Shown in pieces: positions 32,394 through 40,586 of a stretch of 49,748 nucleotides of DNA. The position numbers were made by a program, and so were the translations under genes. The notes under the pieces are model-generated. The model worked only from the letters and a program-made list of their open reading frames with translations. It did no database searches and was not told the DNA's origin. Location: assembly GCF_052116585.1 (NCBI RefSeq), contig NZ_JBQKKT010000022.1:1-49748 (forward strand), written 5' to 3'. Numbering within the stretch: position 1 is the first letter of the stretch; each line of letters opens with the position of its first letter. The stretch comes from Luteococcus sp052116585 (lineage in GTDB: Bacteria; Actinomycetota; Actinomycetes; Propionibacteriales; Propionibacteriaceae).

Positions 32394-33368
32394 ATGATCA
32401 ATCGCCCTCGTCGTCTGCGTACCAGTCCGGCCATGCGTGGCATGGTGAGCGAGCACTCCGTGGAGGCGCGCCAGCTGATCCTGCCCGCCTTCGTGGCCGA
32501 CGGGATCAGCGAGCCGCGTCCGATCGGATCGATGCCCGGCGTGGTGCAGCACACCCTCGACGGGATCAGGCGCACGGCCGTCGAGTGTGCCGAGGCGGGC
32601 CTGGCCGGGATCATGCTCTTCGGCGTGCCGAAGGAGGAGGACAAGGACGCCAACGGCAGCCAGGCGCTGGCCGAGGAGGGCATCCTGAACCGCGCCATCC
32701 GGGCGGTCCGCGCCGAGGTGGGCGACAGCCTGCTGGTGATGAGCGATGTCTGCCTGGACGAGTTCACCGACCATGGGCACTGCGGCGTCCTGAATCCCGA
32801 CGGTGTGGTCAACAATGACCTGACCGTGTTGCTGTACGCCGAGATGGCGCGGATCCATGCCGAGTGCGGTGTCCACATGGTGGGGCCCAGCGGTATGATG
32901 GACGGCCAGGTGCTCGCCATTCGCGAGGCACTCGATGACTCCGACCACTCGGACGTGGGCATCATGGCCTACGGCGCCAAGTACGCCAGCGCCTTCTACG
33001 GCCCCTTCCGTGAGGCCGTCGGCAGTTCCCTGCAGGGGGACCGCAAGACCTACCAGCAGGACCCGGCCAATGTGCGCGAGTCATTGCGTGAGGTCTTCGC
33101 GGACATCGAGCAGGGCGCCGACATCGTGATGGTGAAGCCCGCTCTGCCCTACCTGGACGTGCTGCGCGTTGTGCGCGACTCCGTGGACGTGCCAGTGGCC
33201 GCCTACAACGTCTCCGGCGAGTACTCGATGGTCGAGGCGGCTGCCGCCAACGGCTGGCTCGACCGTGAGCGCACCATCGACGAGACCCTGCTGGCCATCC
33301 GTCGCGCGGGCGCCGACATCACCCTCACCTACTGGGCCCTCGAATGGGCCCAGCGCCAGTGCCGCTGA
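32394..33368 (+). CDS. hemB: Delta-aminolevulinic acid dehydratase (porphobilinogen synthase)
   Basis: HemB joins two 5-aminolevulinates into porphobilinogen. The 324-residue protein has both Schiff-base lysines, K196 (MAYGAKYASAFYG) and K248 (VMVKPALPYLDV). The metal-binding loop reads DVCLDEFTDHGHCG with C120, D122 and C130, a Cys-Asp-Cys form between the all-Cys zinc type and the Asp/Mg type. It starts at ATG 32394 with its own leaderless-type promoter, 27 bases after hemD. Confidence 0.97.
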   Translation: MINRPRRLRTSPAMRGMVSEHSVEARQLILPAFVADGISEPRPIGSMPGVVQHTLDGIRRTAVECAEAGLAGIMLFGVPKEEDKDANGSQALAEEGILNRAIRAVRAEVGDSLLVMSDVCLDEFTDHGHCGVLNPDGVVNNDLTVLLYAEMARIHAECGVHMVGPSGMMDGQVLAIREALDDSDHSDVGIMAYGAKYASAFYGPFREAVGSSLQGDRKTYQQDPANVRESLREVFADIEQGADIVMVKPALPYLDVLRVVRDSVDVPVAAYNVSGEYSMVEAAAANGWLDRERTIDETLLAIRRAGADITLTYWALEWAQRQCR

Positions 33369-33433
33369 GGGTACAGCGCGAGCGCCGCTGAGGGTACGGC
33401 GCCAGGGCAACCGATCCCGATCATCGCTCGGAA

Positions 33434-33449
33434 CGGGATTCGAATCCCG
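33434..33449. repeat. Perfect 16-base palindrome upstream of hemL
   Basis: The sequence CGGGATTCGAATCCCG is a perfect palindrome centred 34 bases before the hemL ATG, just 5' of the TAGGCT at 33463, where a regulator could act on the hemL promoter. It resembles a tRNA T-arm, but no tRNA is present. Confidence 0.5.
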
Positions 33450-33462
33450 CCGGACGGGCGCA

Positions 33463-33468
33463 TAGGCT
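33463..33468 (+). promoter_or_regulatory. Leaderless-type -10 element (TAGGCT) of hemL
   Basis: TAGGCT is 7 bases before the ATG at 33476. Confidence 0.6.
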
Positions 33469-33475
33469 GGCCCAC

Positions 33476-34801
33476 ATGCAACCCGTGCCTGCCTCCGACG
33501 AGCTCTTCGACCGTGCCCAGAGGGTCATTCCCGGTGGGGTGAACTCCCCGGTTCGCGCCTACCGCGCGGTTGGTGGAACCCCGCGCTTCATCACCGGTGC
33601 CAAGGGCGCCTTCGTGACCGATGCCGACGGCAACGAGCTCGTTGACCTGGTGGGCTCCTGGGGCCCGATGATCCTCGGACATGCCCACCCGCAGGTGCTG
33701 GATGCCGTTCAGGCCACCGCCGCCCGGGGCACCTCCTTCGGTGCTCCCACCCAGGCCGAGGTGGAGTTGGCCGACCTCATCGTCGAACGCACCCCCATCG
33801 AGATGGTGCGGCTGGTGAACTCCGGCACCGAGGCCACCATGAGCGTGCTGCGCCTGGCCCGCGGCATCACGGGTCGCGACAAGATCGTCAAGTTCGCCGG
33901 CTGTTACCACGGCCATGTCGATTCCCTGCTGGTGGCCGCCGGCTCCGGCGTCGCCACCCTGGGCGATGCCGCCAGCCGCGCCATTCCCGCCAGCCCGGGC
34001 GTCCCCGGTGTCGTGGCCCAGGACACCCTGGTGGCCCCGTACAACGACCGCAAGGCCGTCGAGAAGATCTTCGCCGAGCACGGCAACCAGATCGCCTGCA
34101 TCATCACCGAGGCGGCGCCGGGCAACATGGGCGTGATCGAGCCGGGCGTCGAGAACGGCGAGCACTTCAACGCCTTCCTCAAGCGCATCGCCCACGAGCA
34201 CGGTGCCCTGTTCGTCAGCGACGAGGTGATGACCGGCTTCCGGGTCACCCGCAGTGGCCAGTACGGCAAGGACGGCGTGGAGCCTGACCTGATGACCTTC
34301 GGCAAGGTGATGGGCGGTGGTTTCCCGACGGCGGCCTTCGGTGGGCGTTCCGAGCTGATGCTGCACCTGTCGCCGGTCGGCGGCGTCTACCAGGCCGGCA
34401 CCCTGAGCGGGAACCCGGTGGCTTCGGTGGCGGGTGCCACCACGCTGAAGCTGTGCACCGATGCGGTCTACAGCCACCTCGATGAGGTCTCCGCGGCGCT
34501 GCAGCAGTCCGTCGGCACCGCGCTGTCCACCTTTGGGATTGCCCACACGATCAACACCGCGAACAGCATGTTCAGCGTCTTCCTGGGCACCGAGGGGCCG
34601 GTGACCAACTACGAGCAGGCCCAGGAACAGAGCGGCGAGGCCTTCGCGGCCTTCTTCCACTCCATGCTGGACCAGGGCATCTACCTGCCGCCCTCGGGCT
34701 ATGAGTGCTGGTTCCTCTCGGCCGCGCACGACATGAATGTGGTGGACCGGATCATCGAGGCACTGCCCAAGGCGGCCGCCGCTGCCCGCAAGGCGCTGTG
34801 A
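33476..34801 (+). CDS. hemL: Glutamate-1-semialdehyde 2,1-aminomutase
   Basis: HemL converts glutamate-1-semialdehyde, the HemA product, to 5-aminolevulinate. This 441-residue PLP enzyme has the Schiff-base lysine K277 in TFGKVMGGGFP, PGGVNSPVRAYRAV near the N-terminus, and VNSGTEATMSVLRLARG and CYHGHVDSLL, all typical. The stop overlaps the GTG of the TlpA-like gene, so expression of the cytochrome c maturation genes is probably linked to it. The promoter region contains a perfect palindrome. Confidence 0.97.
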   Translation: MQPVPASDELFDRAQRVIPGGVNSPVRAYRAVGGTPRFITGAKGAFVTDADGNELVDLVGSWGPMILGHAHPQVLDAVQATAARGTSFGAPTQAEVELADLIVERTPIEMVRLVNSGTEATMSVLRLARGITGRDKIVKFAGCYHGHVDSLLVAAGSGVATLGDAASRAIPASPGVPGVVAQDTLVAPYNDRKAVEKIFAEHGNQIACIITEAAPGNMGVIEPGVENGEHFNAFLKRIAHEHGALFVSDEVMTGFRVTRSGQYGKDGVEPDLMTFGKVMGGGFPTAAFGGRSELMLHLSPVGGVYQAGTLSGNPVASVAGATTLKLCTDAVYSHLDEVSAALQQSVGTALSTFGIAHTINTANSMFSVFLGTEGPVTNYEQAQEQSGEAFAAFFHSMLDQGIYLPPSGYECWFLSAAHDMNVVDRIIEALPKAAAAARKAL

Positions 34802-35406
34802 CCGTGGCGCAGGCAACATCTGGGGGACGCCCCAACCCGGCTCGTCGACGGCTGCTCCAGCTGGGCGTCGGCCTGCCGCTGCTCGGACTGGCCGCGTGCA
34901 GCGATGACTCCACTGGAGCCAGCGAGGAGGAGGGCTTCGCCACCGGAACGGGCACCTACACCCGCATCGCCCCGGCAGACCGCAAGCCGGTGCCGGAACT
35001 GTCCGGCAAGACACTCGACGGCAAGCAGCTCTCGCTGGCCGACTTCGCCGGCCAGGTGGTGGTGCTCAATGTGTGGGGATCATGGTGTTCCCCCTGCCGT
35101 CACGAGGCGCCGCACCTGGTGAAGGCCGCCGAGCGGACCAAGGGCAGGGCCCAGTTCATCGGGCTCAACACGCGTGACCTGAACGTGGCGCAGGCGCAGG
35201 CCTTCGTGCGCAGCTTCGGCATCACCTTCCCCAACATCCACGATCCCAAGGGCGAACTGCTGCTCAAGTTCGGCGCCCTGCCGCCCAAGGCGATCCCCAG
35301 CACCCTGGTGATCGACCCGTCGGGCCTGATCGCGGCGCGCGTGCTGGGCGAGACCACCACCGCGACGCTGGTGGGTACTGTCGACGACATCGCAGCCGGC
35401 AAGTAG
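34798..35406 (+). CDS. TlpA/ResA-like thiol-disulfide lipoprotein
   Basis: The 202-residue protein has an N-terminal RRR stretch and hydrophobic region ending in a lipobox LAAC (C34), so it is an extracytoplasmic lipoprotein, possibly Tat-exported. The thioredoxin-like domain contains VVVLNVWGSWCSPCRHEAP with the redox pair C97 and C100 and the cis-proline segment AIPSTLVIDPSG. It is expected to keep apocytochrome c haem-binding cysteines reduced with electrons from CcdA, whose gene follows by 6 bases. GTG 34798 overlaps the hemL stop; GTG 34804 is an alternative. Confidence 0.92.
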   Translation: MTVAQATSGGRPNPARRRLLQLGVGLPLLGLAACSDDSTGASEEEGFATGTGTYTRIAPADRKPVPELSGKTLDGKQLSLADFAGQVVVLNVWGSWCSPCRHEAPHLVKAAERTKGRAQFIGLNTRDLNVAQAQAFVRSFGITFPNIHDPKGELLLKFGALPPKAIPSTLVIDPSGLIAARVLGETTTATLVGTVDDIAAGK

Positions 35407-35412
35407 GCACGG

Positions 35413-36192
35413 ATGGAGCCGAGCGGATTGGGGCTGCCCCTGATGCAGACCGGATGGGTGGAGAACGCGATGGGCGGCAGCATGCTGCTGGCGATTCCCG
35501 TCGCGGTTCTGGCGGGGCTCGTCAGTTTCTTCTCCCCGTGCGTGCTGCCACTGCTGCCCGGTTACCTGAGTTTCGCGACCGGTCTGAGCGCGTCGGAGGT
35601 GCAGGAGGGCAGCCGCCGCGGCCGGATGTTGCTGGGAACCGTGCTCTTCGTCCTGGGTTTTGCCGTGGTCTTCGTCGCGACGGGCGCCCTGATCGGCGGC
35701 ATCGGGGCATCGCTCATCCAGCACCAGCGGGCCATCAATGTTGTCGTTGGGCTGCTCACCATCCTGCTCGGCGCCATCTTCATGGGGCTGGTGCCGATCG
35801 GTCAGCGAGATCTACGGGTGCACCGGCTCCCGAGGCTGGGCCTGCTGGCCGCGCCCCTGCTGGGCATGGTCTTCGGCGTCGGCTGGACCCCCTGCATCGG
35901 ACCGGCCCTGAGCGTGGTGCTCGGCCTGTCCTTCAACGAGGCGTCCCAGACGCGGGGTGCGATCCTGGCCTTCTGCTACGCGATGGGTCTCGGGCTGCCG
36001 TTCGTCGTGGCCGGTCTGGCGATGTCCCGAATGGCCGGCACGATCACCTGGGTCAAGCAGCACCACAACCTGGTGCAGCGGCTCGGTGGCGGTCTCATGG
36101 TGCTCGTGGGCGTGATGCTCGTCAGCGGCCTGTGGGACAGTGCCATGGGCGTCCTGCGCCAGTGGGCAGTCAACTGGGGCACCCCGATCTGA
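35413..36192 (+). CDS. ccdA: Cytochrome c biogenesis protein CcdA
   Basis: CcdA moves reducing power from cytoplasmic thioredoxin across the membrane. The 259-residue protein has six transmembrane helices and the two conserved cysteines in FFSPCVLPLLPGYLSF (helix 1) and GVGWTPCIGPALS (helix 4). The exact start is not certain; ATG 35413 gives about 25 extra hydrophilic residues, and ATG 35470 (MGGSMLLAIPV) is a credible shorter start. It sits between the TlpA-like lipoprotein and resB in the order seen for system II genes. Confidence 0.93.
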   Translation: MEPSGLGLPLMQTGWVENAMGGSMLLAIPVAVLAGLVSFFSPCVLPLLPGYLSFATGLSASEVQEGSRRGRMLLGTVLFVLGFAVVFVATGALIGGIGASLIQHQRAINVVVGLLTILLGAIFMGLVPIGQRDLRVHRLPRLGLLAAPLLGMVFGVGWTPCIGPALSVVLGLSFNEASQTRGAILAFCYAMGLGLPFVVAGLAMSRMAGTITWVKQHHNLVQRLGGGLMVLVGVMLVSGLWDSAMGVLRQWAVNWGTPI

Positions 36193-36241
36193 TGAGGATG
36201 CCGCGCACGGTTGCCGTGCCGGGAAGTTGCGAGAGGAATCG

Positions 36242-37810
36242 ATGAGCACGAGCGAGAAGCGTCCGCAGGCACTGCGGCCGGTGGAGATGCTGCGCTGGGT
36301 GTGGACCCAGCTGACCAGCATGCGCACAGCCCTGGCCCTGCTCTTCCTGCTCGCCCTCGGAGCCATCCCCGGTTCGCTCATCCCGCAGCGCAGCCAGTCC
36401 GCCTTGAAGGTCAGCGAATTCCGCGAGGCCAATCCGGCGCTGGACCGCTTCTATGAGCCGATGGGTATGTACGACGTGTACACCTCGCCCTGGTTCAGTG
36501 CCATCTACCTGCTGCTCTTCGTCAGCCTGATCGGCTGCATCGTGCCCCGGATCGGCGTCTACTGGCGTGCGGTGAAGGGGCAGCCGCCGCGCATGCCGTC
36601 GCGTCTGGACCGGCTCCCGGAGCATCGACTCGTGACGGCCACCGGAAGCGTCGACGAGGGCCTGGACCGTGCCGACGCGTGGTTGCGCAAGCGCCACTTC
36701 CGCACCCAACGCGCCACGCTTCCGGACGGCACGCAGGGGATCAGCGCCGAACGCGGCTACCTGCGTGAGTTCGGCAACCTGCTCTTCCACCTCAGTCTGG
36801 TCTTCATGCTGCTGGGAGTTGCCTGGAACAACCTGATGGGCTTCAAGGGGTCCACGATCATGGTGGAAGGCCAGGGCTTCAGCAATTCGATCACGCAGTA
36901 CGACGAATACCGGGCCGGCGCCTGGGTGGACACCGACGCACTGGCCCCGTTCACCATGGACCTCGAGCGTTTCATCGTGAAGTTCGAGACCGGCCAGGTG
37001 CAGCGCGGAGCGGCCCGTGACTTCCAGGCCAAGATCAAGGTCACCGAAGGGGACCAGACACGGCAGGAGACGGTGCGCGTCAACCACCCCGTCACGATCG
37101 AGGGCAACAAGATCCACCTGATCGGCCACGGCTATGCGGCCCATGTCACCGTCACCGACGGCGAGGGCAAGGCGGCCTGGTCCGGTCCCGTCATCTTCCT
37201 GCCCCAGGACGGCAACTTCACCTCGTCGGGTGTCATCAAGGCCCCCGACGCGCGCCCCGATCGGCTGGCCATGCAGGGCGTCTTCCTGCCCACGGCACCC
37301 GAGGAGGGGATGATGGGGCAGTCGATCTTCCCGGACGCCTTCAACCCCAAGCTCTTCCTCAATGCCTGGTATGGCCCCCCGAAGCAGGAGACCGGCAAGC
37401 CGGAGAACATCTACGCCCTGGACACCGCGGGCATGACGCAGTTCAAGGAGAACGGCGACATCGTGCGTTTCATGCTGGAACCCGGGCAGGGCTTTGACCT
37501 GCCCGACGGCAAGGGCAGCGTCGTCTTCGACGGCTGGTCGCGCTGGAGCAAGGTGCAGATCAGCCGCGCTCCCGGCCTGCCCCTGACCTTCGGCTCGGTG
37601 GCAGCCGCCATCCTGGGCATCAGCCTGAGTCTGTTCGTGCGTCCCCGACGGTTGTGGGTGCGCAGCCGGGTGTCCGAGGATGGCACGCGCCAGTTCGAGG
37701 TTGCCGGACTGGACCGAGCCGATGCCCGTACGGGACTCGACGAGCACGTCGACCAACTTGCCGTGGCTGCCAGTGGCGCCGCGGATGATGTCACCAAGGA
37801 GAAGAAGTGA
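36242..37810 (+). CDS. resB: Cytochrome c biogenesis protein ResB
   Basis: ResB (Ccs1) with CcsB forms the system II haem lyase that carries haem outward and attaches it to apocytochromes c. The 522-residue protein has an N-terminal helix (MRTALALLFLLALGAIPGSLIPQ), further helices at about 85-105 and 200-215, a large extracellular domain, and a last helix near residue 460 (PLTFGSVAAAILGISLSLFV) followed by a cytoplasmic tail. AGAGGA precedes ATG 36242. The stop overlaps the ccsB GTG by four bases. Confidence 0.93.
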   Translation: MSTSEKRPQALRPVEMLRWVWTQLTSMRTALALLFLLALGAIPGSLIPQRSQSALKVSEFREANPALDRFYEPMGMYDVYTSPWFSAIYLLLFVSLIGCIVPRIGVYWRAVKGQPPRMPSRLDRLPEHRLVTATGSVDEGLDRADAWLRKRHFRTQRATLPDGTQGISAERGYLREFGNLLFHLSLVFMLLGVAWNNLMGFKGSTIMVEGQGFSNSITQYDEYRAGAWVDTDALAPFTMDLERFIVKFETGQVQRGAARDFQAKIKVTEGDQTRQETVRVNHPVTIEGNKIHLIGHGYAAHVTVTDGEGKAAWSGPVIFLPQDGNFTSSGVIKAPDARPDRLAMQGVFLPTAPEEGMMGQSIFPDAFNPKLFLNAWYGPPKQETGKPENIYALDTAGMTQFKENGDIVRFMLEPGQGFDLPDGKGSVVFDGWSRWSKVQISRAPGLPLTFGSVAAAILGISLSLFVRPRRLWVRSRVSEDGTRQFEVAGLDRADARTGLDEHVDQLAVAASGAADDVTKEKK

Positions 37811-38715
37811 GCATCGAGGAACTCTCGGCACTGGGCGTCGTGACGGCTGCCGTCGTCTATCTGATCGCCTTCATGGCCCATTCCATGGAATGGGCGGCAG
37901 CGCGGGGGCTTCCCGTCCTCGCCGCTGGTGAGCAGCCCTCGCCCGAGCACGAGAAGGCCTTGGTTCGCGTGGACATGTACGGCCGGATGGGTCTCGGCCT
38001 CACCGTCGTCGCCTTCCTGGCACACGCCATGGGCGTGGTGCTGCGGGGCGTTGCCGCGCAGCGTGCTCCCTGGGGCAACATGTACGAGTTCACGATCTCG
38101 GCCCTGCTCTTCGCCGTCATCACCTATCTGGTGCTGGCGGTGACCCGCGACATGCGCTGGCTCGGCCTGCCGATGACGCTGCTGCTGGCCATTGGCAATG
38201 GACTGGCCGCCACCGTCTTCCACGTCGCGGTGGCCCCGCTGGTGCCGGCGCTGCACTCGGTGTGGTTCATCATCCACATCGTCGCGGCTGCCATTGCGGG
38301 TGCCGCCTTCAATGTCGGTGGCATGGCGTCGATCATCTACCTCTTCCAGCACCGCGCCGAACAGTCCGGCAAGGAGCGCACCGGTTACCTGGCCAAGCTG
38401 CCGTCGGCCAAGCAGATGGACACCTTCGCCTACCGGATGCATGCCTTCGCCTTCCCGGTGTGGACCTTCACGATTGCCGCCGGGTCCATCTGGGCCGAGT
38501 ACGCCTGGGGTCGGTTCTGGGGTTGGGACCCCAAGGAGACATGGAGCCTGGTGACGTGGGTGATCTACGCGATGTACCTGCATGCCCGGGCGACGGCCGG
38601 CTGGCGTGGTACCCGGGCCGCGGTGATCGCGATCATCGGTGTGGTCAGCTTCTGGTTCAACTTCGTGGGCATCAACCTCTTCGTGAGCGGCCTGCACTCC
38701 TACGCGGGCATCTGA
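37807..38715 (+). CDS. ccsB: System II cytochrome c synthetase subunit CcsB/CcsA
   Basis: The 302-residue membrane protein carries the haem-handling WWD motif as WGRFWGWDPKETWSLVTW, and the flanking histidine-bearing helices (for example HSVWFIIHIVAAAIAG and FVGINLFVSGLHSYAGI) expected of this family. It makes a complex with ResB. The GTG at 37807 is coupled to resB by GTGA, and its stop overlaps the next start as TGATG. Placing these genes straight after hemL links haem supply and cytochrome c assembly. Confidence 0.95.
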   Translation: MSIEELSALGVVTAAVVYLIAFMAHSMEWAAARGLPVLAAGEQPSPEHEKALVRVDMYGRMGLGLTVVAFLAHAMGVVLRGVAAQRAPWGNMYEFTISALLFAVITYLVLAVTRDMRWLGLPMTLLLAIGNGLAATVFHVAVAPLVPALHSVWFIIHIVAAAIAGAAFNVGGMASIIYLFQHRAEQSGKERTGYLAKLPSAKQMDTFAYRMHAFAFPVWTFTIAAGSIWAEYAWGRFWGWDPKETWSLVTWVIYAMYLHARATAGWRGTRAAVIAIIGVVSFWFNFVGINLFVSGLHSYAGI

Positions 38716-39002
38716 TGTCGCGGCCCGCACCCGGTCCCGAGACGTCCCCGTCGCACGGCGGCGGCCGCTGGCTGCCGCAGCTGACCATCCTGATGTCCCT
38801 GGTCTGTGCGGTGGTCGCGCCCCTGGCCAGACCCCTGGGGGAGGTGGGGCCGCTCGCCTTCATGGTGCTCATCGTGCTGCTCGGTCTGGGCGGGGCGGCG
38901 CTCGCCGTCCAGCAGCACCGGCCACGCTGGGCCGCGGCCAACCTCGTGGCTGGCGTGGTGCTGCTGGTCCTGGCCCTGGTGCTGACGTCGACGCTGGCCT
39001 GA
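38715..39002 (+). CDS. Small membrane protein, end of the cytochrome c operon
   Basis: This 95-residue protein has three hydrophobic segments (QLTILMSLVCAVVAPLA, LAFMVLIVLLGLGGAALAV and NLVAGVVLLVLALVLTSTLA), after a short proline-rich N-terminus. No family is recognised. The TGATG overlap with ccsB shows translational coupling, so it probably belongs to the cytochrome c unit; an assembly or accessory role is inference. Confidence 0.72.
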   Translation: MSRPAPGPETSPSHGGGRWLPQLTILMSLVCAVVAPLARPLGEVGPLAFMVLIVLLGLGGAALAVQQHRPRWAAANLVAGVVLLVLALVLTSTLA

Positions 39003-39068
39003 ACGCTGGCCTTCAGCGGTGCCCCGTTCGAGCCGTCCCGACGGGGACTCGTGGTGACCGGATCCGGC

Positions 39069-39074
39069 TAGGCT
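39069..39074 (+). promoter_or_regulatory. Leaderless-type -10 element (TAGGCT) of the SDR gene
   Basis: TAGGCT is 6 bases before the ATG at 39081. Confidence 0.62.
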
Positions 39075-39080
39075 GGCCGC

Positions 39081-39848
39081 ATGCATGCACTCGTGACTGG
39101 AGCATCGGGGGGCCTGGGTCAGGCTTTCTGCGAACACCTCGCCGAGCGGGGCCATGACGTCGTCCTGGTCAGCCGTCGGGTGGAGGAACTGGAGAGGATT
39201 GCCGCCCAGCTGCGTGAACGCTATGCCGTCGACGCGCTGGTGCTGCAGGCCGATCTGTCCGAGGAGTCCGTCCGCAATGACCTGGCGGCGGATCTGGAGC
39301 GTCGCGGCGTGCAGGTGGACGTGCTGGTGAACAATGCGGGCTTCGGCACGATCGGCGATCTGGCGACGGCTGATGTGGACCGCCTCAACGACGAGATCAG
39401 CCTGAACTGCGGGGCCGTCGCGCACCTGAGCCGACTCTTCCTGCCGGGCATGCTGGAGCGCGGCAAGGGATCCATCATCAATGTGGCCAGTACCGCGGCC
39501 TTCCAGCCGATCCCGACGATGGCCGTCTATGCCGCCACCAAGGCCTTCGTGCTGAGTTTCACCCACGCGCTGTGGCAGGAGACCCGGGACACCCCGGTGC
39601 GGGTCACGGCCATCTGCCCGGGCCCGACGGACACGGCCTTCTTCGACACCGCCGGTGATGACAAGGTGCTGTCTCGGCGTCGTACGCCCGCACAGGTGGT
39701 TGCCAGCACCTTCAAGGCCCTGGACCGCCGCGCGCCGAGCGTGACCGACGGACTGTTCAATGCGCTGCAGGGGCAGCTGGCAAAGGTCGCCCCGGTGCAG
39801 GTGGCGGTCCCGATGGCCCGCCGCGCCGTGCGTCCGACCGGCCACTGA
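39081..39848 (+). CDS. Short-chain dehydrogenase/reductase (classical SDR)
   Basis: The 255-residue protein has the cofactor motif TGASGGLGQAF, the NNAG strand (VLVNNAGFGTIGD), the catalytic serine in INVASTAAF, and the YAATK pair (Tyr and Lys). The basic residues after the second strand (VSRRVEEL) suggest NADP(H). The substrate is unknown. It belongs to a two-gene unit, because its TGA overlaps the start of the YchJ-like gene (TGATG). Confidence 0.92.
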   Translation: MHALVTGASGGLGQAFCEHLAERGHDVVLVSRRVEELERIAAQLRERYAVDALVLQADLSEESVRNDLAADLERRGVQVDVLVNNAGFGTIGDLATADVDRLNDEISLNCGAVAHLSRLFLPGMLERGKGSIINVASTAAFQPIPTMAVYAATKAFVLSFTHALWQETRDTPVRVTAICPGPTDTAFFDTAGDDKVLSRRRTPAQVVASTFKALDRRAPSVTDGLFNALQGQLAKVAPVQVAVPMARRAVRPTGH

Positions 39849-40255
39849 TGGGAACCCGGCTGGACCGGTCCGAGTGCCCCTGCGGTTCGGGTGAGGTGCT
39901 GGGGGAGTGCTGCGGCCCGCTGCTGGATGGCCACCCGGCGGCCACGGCCGAGGCCCTGATGCGCTCCCGGTACACGGCCTTCGCGCTGGCGGACCGGCAC
40001 CCGGGTTCAGCCGACCATCTGTGGCGTACCTGGCATCCGGCCAAGCGGCCGGCCGATGCCACGCCGGATGCCGCCCAGGTGTGGGAGGGCTTGGTGGTGA
40101 CCGAGGTGGTTGATGGCGGCCCGGATGATGAGGCGGGTGAAGTCTCGTTCACCGCTCGGTGGAGGCAGGGTGGAGCGCGTGGGGTGCTGACGGAGCGCAG
40201 CTTCTTCGTGCGTCGTGCCGGACGGTGGGTCTACCTCGACGGTGAGGTGGCCTGA
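39848..40255 (+). CDS. YchJ/UPF0225 family SEC-C motif protein
   Basis: The 135-residue protein starts with a zinc-binding SEC-C type knuckle, ECPCGSGEVLGECCGPLLDG (C10, C12, C21 and C22), followed by the YchJ core ALMRSRYTAFALADRHPGSADHLWRTWHP and a cystatin/NTF2-like beta sheet (VSFTARWRQGG, FFVRRAGRWVYLDGEV). Function is unknown in the family. Its start overlaps the SDR stop. Confidence 0.9.
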   Translation: MGTRLDRSECPCGSGEVLGECCGPLLDGHPAATAEALMRSRYTAFALADRHPGSADHLWRTWHPAKRPADATPDAAQVWEGLVVTEVVDGGPDDEAGEVSFTARWRQGGARGVLTERSFFVRRAGRWVYLDGEVA

Positions 40256-40573
40256 GACCCGACGTGCTCGTCATATGGCAACTGCGAGCCAGAGCGGGGA
40301 CGGAGCCCCGGAAGACAGCAGCGGTCCCGTGCCGGATAATCCCCCCGAATTCATCCGACCCGGAACCGCTTGGTCATGTTTGACGTTGACACCACTCTCC
40401 CTCTCCGGCGCTGTGAACACAAGTTAACGTTGAACGCTCGGGTGGGGCTTTCAGATCCGGGTCAGGAAGCAGCGTGCTCGTGTCCCCTGTCTGGGGGACA
40501 ACTGTCTGGGGCAACCAGGGCCCGAGGGCTGATGGTTCGGGCCCGGCTGACCGGAAATGTCAGGGCCCGCCGG
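40256..40573. other. Intergenic region before mtr, with short inverted repeats
   Basis: This spacer is less GC-rich in its middle (around GTTAACGTTGAACG). It has inverted repeats TGTCCCC/GGGGACA near 40480-40500 and GGGCCCGA/TCGGGCCC near 40518-40546. A 50-codon frame from ATG 40274 has no ribosome binding site and no recognisable content. I see no convincing gene. Confidence 0.45.
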
Positions 40574-40579
40574 TAGCGT
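40574..40579 (+). promoter_or_regulatory. Leaderless-type -10 element (TAGCGT) of mtr
   Basis: TAGCGT is 7 bases before the ATG at 40587. Confidence 0.58.
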
Positions 40580-40586
40580 TGTGGCC

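Noticed and set aside
33431..33450. tRNA gene or tRNA fragment suggested by a GATTCGAATC T-arm-like sequence
   Set aside because: No acceptor, D or anticodon stems and no CCA can be fitted around it; it is a simple palindrome.
40274..40426. Possible 50-residue gene in the spacer before mtr
   Set aside because: No ribosome binding site or leaderless hexamer precedes the ATG and the product has no distinguishing feature.
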